Shown piece by piece: positions 11,090 through 21,525 of a DNA stretch of 64,000 bases. The notes below the pieces were generated by a model. The model was not told the origin of the DNA, searched no databases, and worked only from the letters and a program-made list of their open reading frames with translations. Numbering within the stretch: position 1 is the stretch's first letter; each line of letters opens with the position of its first letter. A program made the position numbers and the translations under genes. The stretch comes from Pachyseris speciosa (Eukaryota; Cnidaria; Anthozoa; Scleractinia; Pachyseridae). The stretch covers positions 575,001-639,000 of the forward strand of contig JAEMWC010000012.1 of the NCBI GenBank assembly GCA_016490735.1, read 5' to 3'.

Positions 11090-11465
11090 TTGGGCTCAAT
11101 CTTTGCTTTGGTAGATTTAAGGGGTAATGCCCGCTACCTTGTGGCCTTAGTGCCTTTTGAGTGGCTTCAGCTTACTTGATCACATTAATTTGTGAAGTAT
11201 CCTTGTCACTCCAGCCACATCCCACAAGCTTTACGTTTTCATTGCTTTTTTTCGCTTTAAACTCATTAAAAGTATCCAGTTAACTTGCTGACGCACACCT
11301 TGAACCTTCAGGTGAGCCTGTAGATGAGGATTTAAGCGAGGTCTTTCTGCATCCAGGACAATATTTATAATCCTTCCGCATCCAAGCCCAGAGAAAAAAG
11401 CACGAAAGCACGAGTTCGTGAGGTCAACCCAATCACGTGATCTGAAGTTGCCCGAGCTTCTTAAT

Positions 11466-11720
11466 GTCTACCGAAATTTTGTTTTGTATCGCGAAACTGT
11501 GTTGTGTTTCAGGAAGAAAATTTGTATCACGAAAGTTTGATTCATATCTCGAAACTTCGTTGTGTTTCAGGAAAAATTGTTGTGTATCGCGAATCTTTGT
11601 TTTGTTTCAGGAAAAATTGTCGTGTATTGCGAATCTTTGTTGTGTTTCAGGAAATATTGTTGTGTATCACAAAACGTTGTTTTGCACCACGAAATTTTGT
11701 TGTGTTTTCAACCAAATATT
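11466..11720. repeat. 20/40-bp degenerate minisatellite
   Basis: The word TGTTTCAGG recurs at about 11505, 11563, 11603 and 11643. It alternates with TGTATCGCGAA-type half units, giving a 40-bp period with a 20-bp substructure. All three plus frames stay open across it, so the open frames there reflect the repeat and not a gene. Confidence 0.8.
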
Positions 11721-11790
11721 GAGTTGTGTTTTGCCCCTGTGGCCCACCGTATGTACCCCCACCTTAACACATGACCTTTTGTTGTAGTGC

Positions 11791-12091
11791 ACGCTAGTCT
11801 TTGAATTGACGTTTTACTTACTCCGAATTATTTTAGGTACTTTGTTATACATTCCCAGATCGGGATAAGCTGTTTTAAAATAAAGCTCAAGTTTAGCTCT
11901 ATCTCCGTCACTTCCACATGCCACGAGCACGTTCAAGCAAGCATGAGATTAGACGAGCACTCTAATTACTAGTTTCTCACCCGCGACAATATATCCGCGA
12001 CCAGCAAAAATTCACCCGCAACCCGCGATGCCGAAAAATCACCCGCGACAATTTAACCGTGACCCGCGACCCGCGAAAATTAGATTGTTCC
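11791..12091. other. intergenic with local ACCCGCGA repeats
   Basis: Mostly unique-looking sequence. At 11985-12075 short degenerate repeats of ACCCGCGAC/ATCCGCGAC recur five or six times. No gene or known element recognised. Confidence 0.4.
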
Positions 12092-12380
12092 TTGGTTGAT
12101 TGATTGATTGATTGATAACTTTATTTTAACACGGTAAAATTCATCAGTAAAAATTACAAAATCCTATGCCTAATTACAACTTTGTCTAAGAATTAATTAC
12201 TAAAAATAAACTGCAATACATGAATGCCGTGTCCGAGAAAAGAGTACAATTGCTAAGTTTATACAGAAAAGCATCAAGGGACTCTGCTTGCTGTACATCA
12301 GAAGGTAAGCTATTCCACAGTACCGCACCGCTATAGCTTAAACTGTTTTTGAGAAAATTAATGCGGGGCAAAGGAACAGT
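12092..12380 (-). mobile_element. CR1-like LINE 3' end with (TTGA)n tail
   Basis: Minus-strand frame 12371-12186 ends an RT polyprotein (SLSYSGAVLWNSLPSDV, the conserved GAxLWNSLP). An AT-rich 3'UTR follows, and a TGAT/TTGA tetranucleotide tail at 12092-12115. 5'-truncated. Confidence 0.8.
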
Positions 12381-12534
12381 TGTTCCTTAAATCTACCTTA
12401 GCAAACAGACAGTTGATAACTCGTTTGTAGATTGCATTTTTCACTTGTGCATGTCACTCATGAAAACAATAGCTTATTTAACTGTCACCTTGAATAAAAA
12501 TTGGATATAATGCTGCGAGCCTCAGTGATTATCC

Positions 12535-12690
12535 ATTAAATAAGGCCGCTATCAATCATTTTGCGAACAGTTACATTTTCAAGCTCCATTATTATAACGT
12601 TAGCTAGTACTGGACCTAAGGAGGAACCCATGGACACACCATCGACTTGTTCGTAAAGGACAGAGTTAAAAGTGAACGTTGTCACCACAG
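12535..12690 (-). pseudogene. Penelope-like element RT fragment
   Basis: The reverse complement encodes FTFNSVLYEQVDGVSMGS followed by SLGPVLANVIIMELE. This is the palm segment of Penelope-like (PLE) reverse transcriptases, whose signature is DGVxMGSPLGPxLAN. Only about 50 codons survive. PLEs are one of the groups known to carry hammerhead ribozymes, so its place 1.3 kb from the retrozyme array is of note, although no direct link is visible. Confidence 0.75.
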
Positions 12691-12699
12691 CGATTACTT

Positions 12700-12901
12700 A
12701 AGGAAAGATGATGTTGAAAATCACAGGTGTATATTGTGAATTTTTTATGGAAGTTTTATATTTTATGATGCTTGTATACTATTTTAGCTAGATATTTTTA
12801 TGATGCTTGTATATAATTTAGATAGACTGGACAAGATGATCTTGTTAAGACCAGTGTTTTTTTAATACTGATAGATTTTTGCAGTTTAAATAAATCATTT
12901 A

Positions 12902-12939
<38 letters not shown>

Positions 12940-12940
12940 T
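12700..12940 (+). mobile_element. LINE 3'UTR-like tail with (TTA)n
   Basis: AT-rich sequence with an internal near-repeat (TTTTATGATGCTTGTATA appears twice). It ends in AAATAAATCATTTATTG and a TTA run at 12904-12939, the pattern of a plus-strand non-LTR 3' end. No coding part is recognisable. Confidence 0.45.
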
Positions 12941-12949
12941 TACATCGTG

Positions 12950-14345
12950 TGCATGTGCTCGGATCTAGACCACACGCTACCGACGCTCGGCAACCGGCCC
13001 GTTAGAAATTGATTCATTTGCAAGATTAGCATAATTACGTATGGCCGGATATGGAAAGACGGCCACGTAACTCTGAAGAACAACACTGCTTTGAGTTTTA
13101 GATCGATTTGTTGAGTAAAAGGCTTAGAACACGAAACATCGGATGAAATTTTGAAATACCTTGTAAAAACCAAGAGAATTCGACAGTCTTAAAGTGGAGC
13201 CGCATTACAACAGTGGAAATTGTAAAGAAATCGATTGTTCGAGAAGAGAACGATAATAAACAACTGAAATTAACAACAAGGCCTCCGCTCAATGACAACG
13301 TCAAGGCCTGGGAACGAAGAACATTTCTGTTGTAACCATTACAGGGTAGTACACATTCCTGATTTGCTTCTGTTGTAACACCAAGTGTGTAACTCGTCAT
13401 GGCATATCTCATCGTACGCTATACGCCTTCATCACTACAGGGTCATCGGTTGAATCAACGAAATGGATTTCAAAGGGGATGCACGTTAATCGACTACCGA
13501 GCCAAATCGCGTGAGGACTCCATTGTTAGCGTGCTTAGAGGGCTGCAAAGCTTTAATAGCTGCGTTGATCCAAACAGTCCTGATTTTAAGTACACCTTCT
13601 ACTCTGACGACCCTCCGCATGTGGTATTCGAAGTTCTCCAGCCGTATGGCTTCAAAGTTGTTGCTTCACACACGGTTCACGAGACTTGCATATGGACACT
13701 GCAAACACTGCTCAATCCATGACTGTTAGATCGCAAAATCGTAGAAGAACTGGTAGAACTGAGAACGTTTAATTCTTTCTTTTCGTGAATACGAAACTAC
13801 TAAGACGCTAACTAACAATTTTGTCGAAGAAGACCAGCCATGGATCGAAAGTGGATTCTTGCCAGCTGTAGAAGAACATTATTAAGTAGATTCAGTAAAC
13901 TTAAGACAATAATTTTTTTTCAAGGACATGCCTCAAGCTCCAGCTGTCTCCACAAAGTGACTAAAACCACGTGGCTTACATTTTTACCACAATTTTTATT
14001 GTCAAAGAGTCGGCAGAATAATAAAGTGCAGGTAGCGTGACGAATCTCGGTTCCGTAAGGTGCACTTCGCCCAGACGTGGGATTCGTTCTGTGAGTGTCT
14101 TTACCCCTGTCGGCCTAAATCAGTGGCATTGGGGATATGGGTGAGTACTTTGCTTTGAAGGCGAGCAAGAAGTAGGGCTCGTGCAAGGGGCTCGCATATA
14201 TTCTCGAATTTAACTCGAACTTGGCTATTGGTTCATTCAAGACCCGGGTTTCAATATTTGACAGAGCGAACGCAAATGCGTCATGATTATTATTTGAATC
14301 CTGTTATTAGTTTCCTGACCACGTGGCGTGAATTATATATTTCAT
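12950..14345 (+). repeat. GFRP-like duplicated unit 1
   Basis: The sequence around the gene at 13399-13722 is shared with the units at 30.3, 33.3, 46.5 and 58.3 kb. Upstream it includes GAAATCGATTGTTCGAGAAG-type sequence about 180 bases before the start codon. Downstream it includes the blocks around CGGTTCCGTAAGGTGCAC and GGTCGGCCTAA, ending in a splice-donor-like GGTGAGTAC at 14140. Confidence 0.75.
13399..13722 (+). CDS. GCHFR: GTP cyclohydrolase I feedback regulatory protein-like, copy 1
   Basis: A 107-residue intronless frame. The start MAYLIVRYTPSS matches the MPYxLISTxxR start of GFRP. The C-terminal half matches its core: YSDDPPHVVFEVLQPYGFK, then VVASHTVHETCIWTL, in place of the family's DPPxIVLDKLxxxGFRVLSMTGVGQTLVWCL. 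GFRP is about 84 residues; the extra length here lies in the loop between the two halves. The known protein forms pentamers that bind GTP cyclohydrolase I and mediate tetrahydrobiopterin inhibition and phenylalanine stimulation. Whether this paralogue still does is unknown. The frame is intact and the flanks are shared with four other copies. Family assignment is from motif order and spacing only. Confidence 0.72.
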   Translation: MAYLIVRYTPSSLQGHRLNQRNGFQRGCTLIDYRAKSREDSIVSVLRGLQSFNSCVDPNSPDFKYTFYSDDPPHVVFEVLQPYGFKVVASHTVHETCIWTLQTLLNP

Positions 14346-15192
14346 TTGAACGCTTCGGGTGCCTGTAAAGCGTGGACCGGATACCTGTGGATGGCGGATG
14401 CGGACTGGCGGATGGCAGATGGAAAAATTAGGATGTGAAAATGCGAATAGTAAAGTGCGGATAAAAAAAACTATATAAAAATACAAATTTAAAGAAGAAC
14501 AATAAGCACTACTGTGGCGGCAATGAGAGGCATTTATTAATAATAGATAAGCAACAACTATACAATATTTGTTACCCACAGTTAGCATAGCTATTCGAGG
14601 TGGGTAACAATTAACGATAAATTTTGATTTTGACATTAATTTTTGATTTTGATAAAATTATCAAAATTAATTAATTGATTAATTAATTGAAATTATTGAA
14701 ATATAATTGTAACAGTGAAAACAACAATAAACAATACTAATAAACAAATGAGTAAGCTTAGATCAGTAAAGAAGAAAGACGAGAAGAAGTAATCGCCCTA
14801 ACGTCAACATAGACCTCCCCAATCTCTAAAACCTGGAACCAGAGTCAACTTATATCAGATGTTAAACATGTTTTTCACAAGTGGAACTTTGGTAAAGCCT
14901 ACTTCATGTTTTTTGTTATTATATTCTCCCCATTCGAGCGACCGAAAATTCGCCATTAAAATGTGAACGGCGAAATTCTAAAAAATATATATATATTTAT
15001 CCTGTCCTAAAATGCTATAAAATAAAGGACGTGTTTTACAACGCCTGCTGCAGGAAAAGAACCCAGCAAATTTTCTGTAGCGCAAATATGTTATCTTTAC
15101 AATTATCAGGATATAATAATAATAAATAATAATAAAAGCTGATTGGGGACACCTATCTAAACTAAAAGCTAAAACTAAAACTGTATAAAACA
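14346..15192. other. intergenic, AT-rich
   Basis: No gene recognised. 14630-14700 is a cluster of TTAATTGATTAATTAATT-type palindromic AT sequence. The rest gives only short open frames without domains. Confidence 0.4.
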
Positions 15193-15625
15193 TCCATACC
15201 CCAGGATCCCCTGGGGAGTGGTACTCCAGAAAAAATTGGGTGGGGTGTGCGGCCCTCTTCCTGAAACCCTTACCCTAGACCAGACTCTGCGATTTTTGCT
15301 ACCCTCATGGGCTATTTCAGACCTAACCAAAAATTCGATACCCAATTTCAGACCTATTTCACGTACACTGTTGGCGTACACATAATTTGAGAAGGGCTTT
15401 TGTTGATGGTCTTATCGCCTAATGATGAAGAAGTAGCTTCTTCTAAAACAACATACCCCGTTCAATACTAGAGTGCTCAAACCATACCCTATTTCAGAAT
15501 AAAATGGTCATAATAGATACCCTATTTCAGACCAAAACGGCTAAAAAACCATACCCTTTGGGGCCGAACATACCTATATAACCCATATAAGGGAGTACCC
15601 CCCTCCCAGGGATCCATACATACAA
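15193..15625. mobile_element. MITE-like element with GGGAGTACCCC-type ends
   Basis: It begins near CCATACCCCAGGATCCC and ends with CCAGGGATCCATAC, an imperfect terminal inverted repeat. Internally it repeats ATACCCTATTTCAGA-like phrases four or five times. No coding capacity. The class is not certain. Confidence 0.55.
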
Positions 15626-15648
15626 ATTAAAAGTGATCTGATTAATAT

Positions 15649-15930
15649 TCATGAGTTACAAAGTGTGCAGCAACCACTATTTTTGTCAATAAGGCTTGAA
15701 AGATCTAATTTTCGTATTTTTGCCTTGAATTCTGTGAGGCTCGTTGACATCCTTAGTTCTCTGCTAACATTTGACCAAATAAATGGACCTTGGTACCTCA
15801 GTGAATGTTTCCCGTAACGTATGGTGTTAAAACGCGGCAAGACAAAATCACAGTTTCCAAGGCAGTGGTTAGAGTCCTTAACATTAAAGAGTTCAGTAGT
15901 ATGTCCGATGACAAACGAATACCACCTCAC
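15649..15930 (-). mobile_element. LINE RT C-terminal fragment
   Basis: Minus-strand frame of 93 codons with DFVLPRFNTIRYGKHSLRY and QGPFIWSNVSREL. This is the C-terminal region of CR1/L2-like polyproteins (DFVIPRF...YGKHSLRYxGPxxWS). Cut at its 5' side near 15930, where a foldback and then the polymerase gene begin. Confidence 0.75.
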
Positions 15931-16008
15931 CCAACCAGTTCTCGTCGCTTCACTCCTCGAACTGGTTGGGTTTCGGTGAGTATTCGTTTGTCATCGGACA
16001 TACTACTA
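15893..16008. repeat. imperfect palindrome at the left edge of the virus-like element
   Basis: Arms of about 50 bases. AGTAGTATGTCCGATGACAA at 15893 returns as its complement ending at 16008, with a 16-base loop and three small indels. The left arm overlaps the LINE coding end; the right arm leads into the polymerase upstream region. It may be a rearrangement scar and not a true terminal repeat. Confidence 0.7.
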
Positions 16009-16086
16009 GTAATTTACCAGTGGAAAAGAAAACTACACCCCGCAAACCGAAAAACTAACCGAAAATTTTTCCACAAATATATTGCA

Positions 16087-19000
16087 ATGGCTGTAAATAA
16101 CCCTTGTTTTCGCACAACTACCACCCAATTGGTACGCCCTTTTAAAGAAATGCCGGATAGAGGTTACCATAGCCCTCCAATGAAAACCCTGGTACGCCCT
16201 TTTAAAGAAATGCCGGAGAGAGGTTACCATAACCCTTCAATGGCAACGGTACACCCTATTAGAGAAATGGTTCCAAAGGGTAATCCAAACCCCAGGATGC
16301 CAAATAATCAGCACAAGCACAGCCGCAAGGCAACCGCCCCCACCAACCAGTCAACCAAAGAAAACAAACCATTGTCTACAATGAAACAAGTTGAAAAGGA
16401 ATTCGACGAAGCGGCAATCCTTGCATATCTGGATGAGGTATTTGGGTTGGAGGAGAAAAGGCCAATTGCACATCCACGAACCAAAAAGCAAAGACCAGTC
16501 CGGGCGCCGCGCAAAAAGAAGCCAGCAGGTGGGAAGAGCTGGGAAGAAAAGAAGGAAGAGCTAATGCGCCTCTTCCCGCCAGACCTTCCCTTTGTGTTAG
16601 AATACCCTAAGAAGTATTACTTTTCATTTCCTAAAGACATACGCCCTCCAAAACCAATTTCCCCCAAATTATTGGAGGGGTTAGTGCGAGAGTTTGAAAC
16701 TCCAATTGCCCGGCGAAGAACAGCCGCAAATTACCAAGAAGAAGTTGCGAGTTTGTTTGACACAGAATTCGAAGGAGTTGAGGTGGGGAGAAAAGGAAGG
16801 CGTTTCATTCTTTTGCTTTGTCTGAATAATTTGGAGCAAAACCAAATGAAACCATTTATGAATAAGATTCGGGAAAAAGTGAACACATCTTTCTATCTGA
16901 GATACACACATTGTTACCAGTTATGCAACATTGAGGATGACAGATTGATATATTGGTACGCCCTCTCCAAGGGTTCTCCCTGGTTCCAAAATGGAAGTGG
17001 TTAGCAGACAGGGAAAAGGAACGACTTGACCTGAAAGAAATGGATCGCCCAACTACAGAATTGGTATTCGATAGTCATTACCGAGTGGATGTCAAGGCAA
17101 TACGGGATCGACAGCCGTGGTTGGGCACAGGCCTGCTTCCAACATGGTTGCGAAATTTGGCAATAGGAAACCATGCAATGGTCTCTCTTGACACTTATCA
17201 AGACAATCTTTGTTTCTGGCGTTGTTTGGCTGTGCATAGGGGGGCAAGACCCGATAGAAGCACCAATAGAGCCCGCGAGATTGGCGCAAGGGTATTACAA
17301 AATTCCCACCCCTTCAAACGACTGTTTCCGAACAAGGTTGAAAGATTTGGAAACAATCGAAAAACATTTCAACCACTTGCGCCCCGTTTCAGAATGGTTG
17401 AGCATCCGCGTTTACGAACCAGCGCGAGATGCAGAAGGAAATGTGGAATAGTTCCTTCGTCGGAATCCACCCAACAAGTTGAATATAATGACAATCGGAA
17501 TTTTCGAAGGACGCGCCTTTCTTATTCGAGATATTTCCAAACTTGCACACACATACCTTTGTGCGGTATGTAAAGCAAGATTCACGCAAATAAGAGCCCT
17601 CTACCAGCATGCAAACGGAAGGTTCAGAAACGGAGAAACCAACCGCCCCACCAGAGAAATTTTCAACCTCGTTCGAGCGGGCGTTCTTCTCCAAATGTTC
17701 CTTCTCCAACTCGTCGATACTGTGGATTGAGAAAGAGACGCGGAAACACAAAGCCCATATTCACCATGCATTGTGTGGGCATGGAGGTGAGCGATGGGTT
17801 GAGAAAGTACCAGTGGACGGTTTCGAACCAATTTCCGAAACTATATTCCAATACCACGGTTGTGCATTCCACGGGTGTCCCAGATGTTTCCAGAAGTTCG
17901 AGATGCGCCATTTCCCAACGAAGACGGGGATTCATTCAAGGTTCGGCTGAGAAAAACCATTGCGCGCACCGAAAAACTTCGTACTGCTGGTTACAAAGTT
18001 GTGGAGATGTGGGAATGCGATGTTGGATTTCTGTCAAGAAAATTCCTCCCCAAACCATTCACAAAAAGCTATCCTCGCGCGATAATTTTCGATTTCGAGG
18101 CGTTTGGAGACAGAAACAAACGGAAGGTACCAACACAAACACTCACCATTGAAAACGAGCACGTTCCAATCTCCGTTTCCATTGGAGACACGCTGGAGCA
18201 AAATCAACACACATTTGCCACAAAAACCCAGCCACATTGGTGTCCCTATTTATGCAGGAGTTGGAGCAGCGAGGAAGAAACATACGAGAGGTCGTGAGGA
18301 GTGAGTTTCTTCCAGACGATTTACAATATCTTCCCAAAAAACAGCGGGGCTTCATTGAAGAGTGGTGCAACCAAGTTCCAACTCTCGGTTTCAACTCTGG
18401 TAACTACGATCTGAACATAATTAAAAAACACCATTTCTTTTGTGAGTTGACTCTTTCAACACAGAAAGTCAAAACAGGGAAAAAATCCAACAAGACTATG
18501 TATCTCTCCACACCATACTTCCATACATCGCCAACTATCTTACCCAAGGGACCAGTTACGAGAATTGGGTGAAAGCCTTTGGTTGTGAGGGAAAGAAATC
18601 TTGGTTCCCGTACGAGTGGTTCGATTCTCCCGACAAACTCGATTTCCCTGGACTTCCACCCTATTCAGAATGGTTTTCCATACTTCACAACAAATTCGTG
18701 TTAACAAAAGAAGAGTACGCGCGGTGTGTCCAGTTGTTCGAGGAAAAAGGAATGAAAACTTTCGCCGACTCGTTGGAATACTACAACAACCTGGATGTGG
18801 TGCCTGGTTTGGAAGTATTGAACAAAATGCGCGCCTTCTTCACTGAGAAAGGAATCGACATGTTGAAAGATGCGGTATCCATTCCAGGGGTCAGCATGCA
18901 ATATCTCCTTCGAGGGTCATTCGAAATGGGTGCAAGATTGTGGACGCCTGGGGAAAAGGCCTACGGAATGTTGAAAGACGCCGTTGTTGGAGGGCCGAGC

Positions 19001-20314
19001 CTTGTGTTCACTCGGTACCACGAAGTGGGGAAGACCAGTATTCGAAGCCACCAAGTACCGAATCCCCACCCATGCAAGAAGATCCTGGGCTACGACGCCA
19101 ATGCGCTGTACCTTTCGACAATGCTCCAGGACATGCCTTGTGGTAAGGAAACAGTCTCCTACATCGAGGATCCAACCGGCGCGGTGGGAGATTTTGTCCG
19201 AAGACTCCAAAAAGGAACTAGGTTTGGATTTCCAGAAGTGGATATCGAAATTCCCAAAGAATTGTGGCCAAAGTTCGAAGAGATGTGCCCATTCTTCGTG
19301 AACAAGGAGGTCCCCATCGAAGCCGTCCCGCAACACATGTTGGACTACCTCCAAAACCCGGCAGAACCCGCGGAGACGGGAGGAAGCTGGTGGGTGCGCT
19401 ATCAGTGGAAAAAATGTTGGTCTTCGCGCCTCTGTTGAAGTGGTACATTGACCACGGAGCAAAAATCACAGCCGTGCACCGCACGATTGACTACGAAGCC
19501 GGCAAACCATTTTCCTGGTCCATGGAAGGAGTAACCGCTGCCCGGCGGACCGGCGACAGACAAAAGCAAATAAATTCTTGCTGACATGTTCAAACTGCTT
19601 GGAAACAGCGCATACGATAAAATGATTGAGGCGTTGGAGAGGCAAACGAACACCATTTACACACGAGACGAGAAAGTTGTGGACAGAGGAATGCGGAGCC
19701 CATTCGTCGAAGATCTCGACGAAATCGGGGACGTGTACGAATTGGACAGCCGGAAGCTAAGGATTGTGATAAGGCGGCCGTTCCAAGTTGGAATTGCGGT
19801 GAACCAGTTGGCGAAGCTGCGAATGTTGGAGTTCTACTTCGACTTCCTGGACAAATACATCGATCGCAAAGATTTCGAGTTGGTTCAGAGGGACACAGGC
19901 ACCAACTATCTTGCGATCAGCAGTGAGAAGTTGGAAGACATCGTGAAACCACAGCTACGAGAGGAATTCGAGGCGGACAAAAAGAACTGGTTGGCGTGGG
20001 ACAAGTGGAGCGGGCGCACCCCCGGGTTGTTCAAACTTGAATGTGAAGGCAGGGGGGCAATTGCACTCATTTCGAAAGGTTATTACGTGGACCTCGATGG
20101 AGTACACGCTAAGTTTTCGACAAAGGGGATGTCGATGCGGCAGAACAAAGTTTCGTGGCAGCGTTTCAAAGCGGCACTCAAGGGTCACAAAGACACGGCA
20201 GCAAAGGAGGATGGTTGCATGGTAACGTACCACCAAAAGAAGCTCGGTTTGAGCGCGTTCAATGACAAGCGGTACGTGCTGTTAGACGGGATTCACATAG
20301 AACCGGGGCATTAG
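16087..20314 (+). pseudogene. polB: Polinton family B (protein-primed type) DNA polymerase, multiply broken
   Basis: About 1,400 codons with at least eight frame changes and a TAG at 17449-17451. Order: a basic N-terminal region with 20-residue repeats; a decayed zinc-finger stretch (CAVCKARF) near 17560; a cysteine/histidine segment (HHALCGHGGERW) near 17770; exonuclease motif I (IIFDFEAFGD) near 18080, motif II (GFNSGNYDLN) near 18390, motif III (EYYNNLDVVPGL) near 18780; polymerase motif A (GYDANALYLSTMLQDMP) near 19090, motif B (KLLGNSAYDK) near 19600, motif C near 19890. Motif C reads RDTGTNYLAIS where the family has DTDSxY, so the second catalytic aspartate is lost. The C-terminal motif VTYHQKKLGLS closes the gene at 20314. 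It would have replicated the element's linear DNA. The start at 16087 opens the repeat-bearing N-terminus. Confidence 0.88.
16129..16275 (+). repeat. 60-bp coding tandem repeat in the polymerase N-terminus
   Basis: Two near-identical 60-bp units encode 20 residues each (LVRPFKEMPDRGYH, then LVRPFKEMPERGYH). A diverged third follows (VHPIREMVPKGN). Units 1 and 2 differ at only a few bases, so the duplication is younger than the third unit. Confidence 0.85.
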
Positions 20315-20567
20315 GTGGAGGAGGTTCATTGTCGGGTGGAACAACCATTAACTCCTCCCGCACGAAGTTGCGTTGCGGACCACCGCGAAGCCAATACAAG
20401 GCGGGTTGGTGTGCTTTAGTCATAACCAGCCCAATTTTGAACACATCCATTGACCAAAAAGGGTCTGTGGCCCTGCGCGCCCACCCCTCCCTCCAACTCG
20501 CCAGGCAGATGGAGATAGCGAACAGGCGTTCCTTGGGGGAGCGTTCTTTCAGCAAAACCAACAGGTC

Positions 20568-21105
20568 AGGTTAAAATTGGGAAGATTGAGTCTCCTCTCT
20601 GTACCTTTTATCATACAACAGAGGAAAACATGTCTCACTTGTTTTTTCACTGTTCCATTGTGCGAAGTTTCTGGCACTCAATACAGCCCCTCTTTGAAAG
20701 CTATACAATTTCTGAAATTGATGTTATTCTTGGTGTTACTCGACCAGTCAAAGATTCCGTTCTTTATAATCACCTTATCTTACTCTCGAAGCAGTATATT
20801 TATAGCTGTAAACTCAAGAATGTTTACCGACAAGAGTTGTATTTTTAACAAAAGTGAAAGCAGTCTTTGAAATGGAGCGTCGGATAGCAAAAGAAGAAAT
20901 AAACTCTCCTTTCATCATAAAAAATGGGATAAGCTCCTAACACGGGAACATCACCTCAAACTTCCATAATATTACATTTTTCACTATTCTGTTATTATTT
21001 ATTATATTTTTATGGAATTGAGTTTTTCGCATAACTATTTTCTATTTCTTTGTTAAAGTATAGCACCTTGTGAGGCACTTTTACCCATCAAAAAAAAAAA
21101 AAAAA
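20568..21105 (+). mobile_element. LINE 3' end with zinc-knuckle RT tail and poly(A)
   Basis: Encodes the C-terminal zf-RVT domain of an L1/Tx1-like element (MSHLFFHCSIVRSFWHS, with upstream cysteines in a shifted frame). A 3'UTR and an 18-base poly(A) at 21090-21107 follow. An 8-base direct repeat, AACAGGTC, flanks it (20560-20567 and 21106-21113). 5'-truncated, inserted into the integrase gene. Confidence 0.85.
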
Positions 21106-21199
21106 AACAGGTCTTCCATAAGGAACCGTTGCCAAAATTTTCGAAAAAATTATATACGACCAGCTTTGTGACTATCTTAATGATAACAACTTACTAACT

Positions 21200-21525
21200 G
21201 GGATGGCGTAGTGGTGAGAGCACTCGCCTTCCACCAATGTGGCACCGGGTTCGATTCCCGGTGGTGACGCCATAAGTGGGCTGAGTTTGTGTTGGTTCTC
21301 GACCCTGCTCCGAGGGTTTTTCTCCGGGTACTCCGGTTTTCCTCCCTCAGCAAAAACCAACGTACGAGCTGGTTGTAGGCTGTGCTCCAAGGCTGTAGGC
21401 TGTAGGCTGTGCTCCAAGGTCATACATGGACCGTATAGCGGCTGCCAGAGGCGCCTTGTATATGCTTTCGGTTCGACCTTGTTGAGCTGCGTCCTTGCTG
21501 TACTTTGCGAGGACGATTAGCACAG
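21200..21525 (+). mobile_element. tRNA-derived SINE nested in the LINE
   Basis: The head folds as a tRNA. Acceptor arms ATGGCGT and ACGCCAT pair, the A box is TAGTGGTGAGAGCA and the B box GGTTCGATTCC; anticodon-loop CCTTCCA suggests a glycine tRNA ancestor. The body contains GGGTTTTTCTCCGGGTACTC, a phrase that recurs in invertebrate SINE central domains (from memory, unverified). TAACT is shared by both flanks as a possible short target duplication. Confidence 0.85.

Larger units (their letters stand above)
10403..11244. mobile_element. retrozyme-like array: tandem 254-bp hammerhead ribozyme units, one inverted
   Basis: Two direct units with a period of 254 bp (10403-10656, 10657-10910) and a 66-base partial third unit have their ribozyme on the minus strand. 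They are followed head-on by a slightly more than full-length inverted copy (10980-11244). Each full unit carries one hammerhead ribozyme. The array is flanked by a direct repeat of up to 15 bp (10388-10402 and 11245-11259, CTTTTTTTCGCTTTA) that looks like a target-site duplication; part of the T run could belong to the unit. No protein is encoded. Small tandem hammerhead units that circularise as RNA are known as retrozymes in plants and animals. Assignment here rests on unit size, tandem layout and ribozyme fold. Confidence 0.85.

Noticed and set aside
11464..11787. 107-codon cysteine-rich frame
   Set aside because: Produced by the 40-bp minisatellite; all three frames are open there.
21200..21275. 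A functional tRNA gene
   Set aside because: The head folds well, but it is followed by a SINE body and sits inside a LINE. A SINE explains it better.
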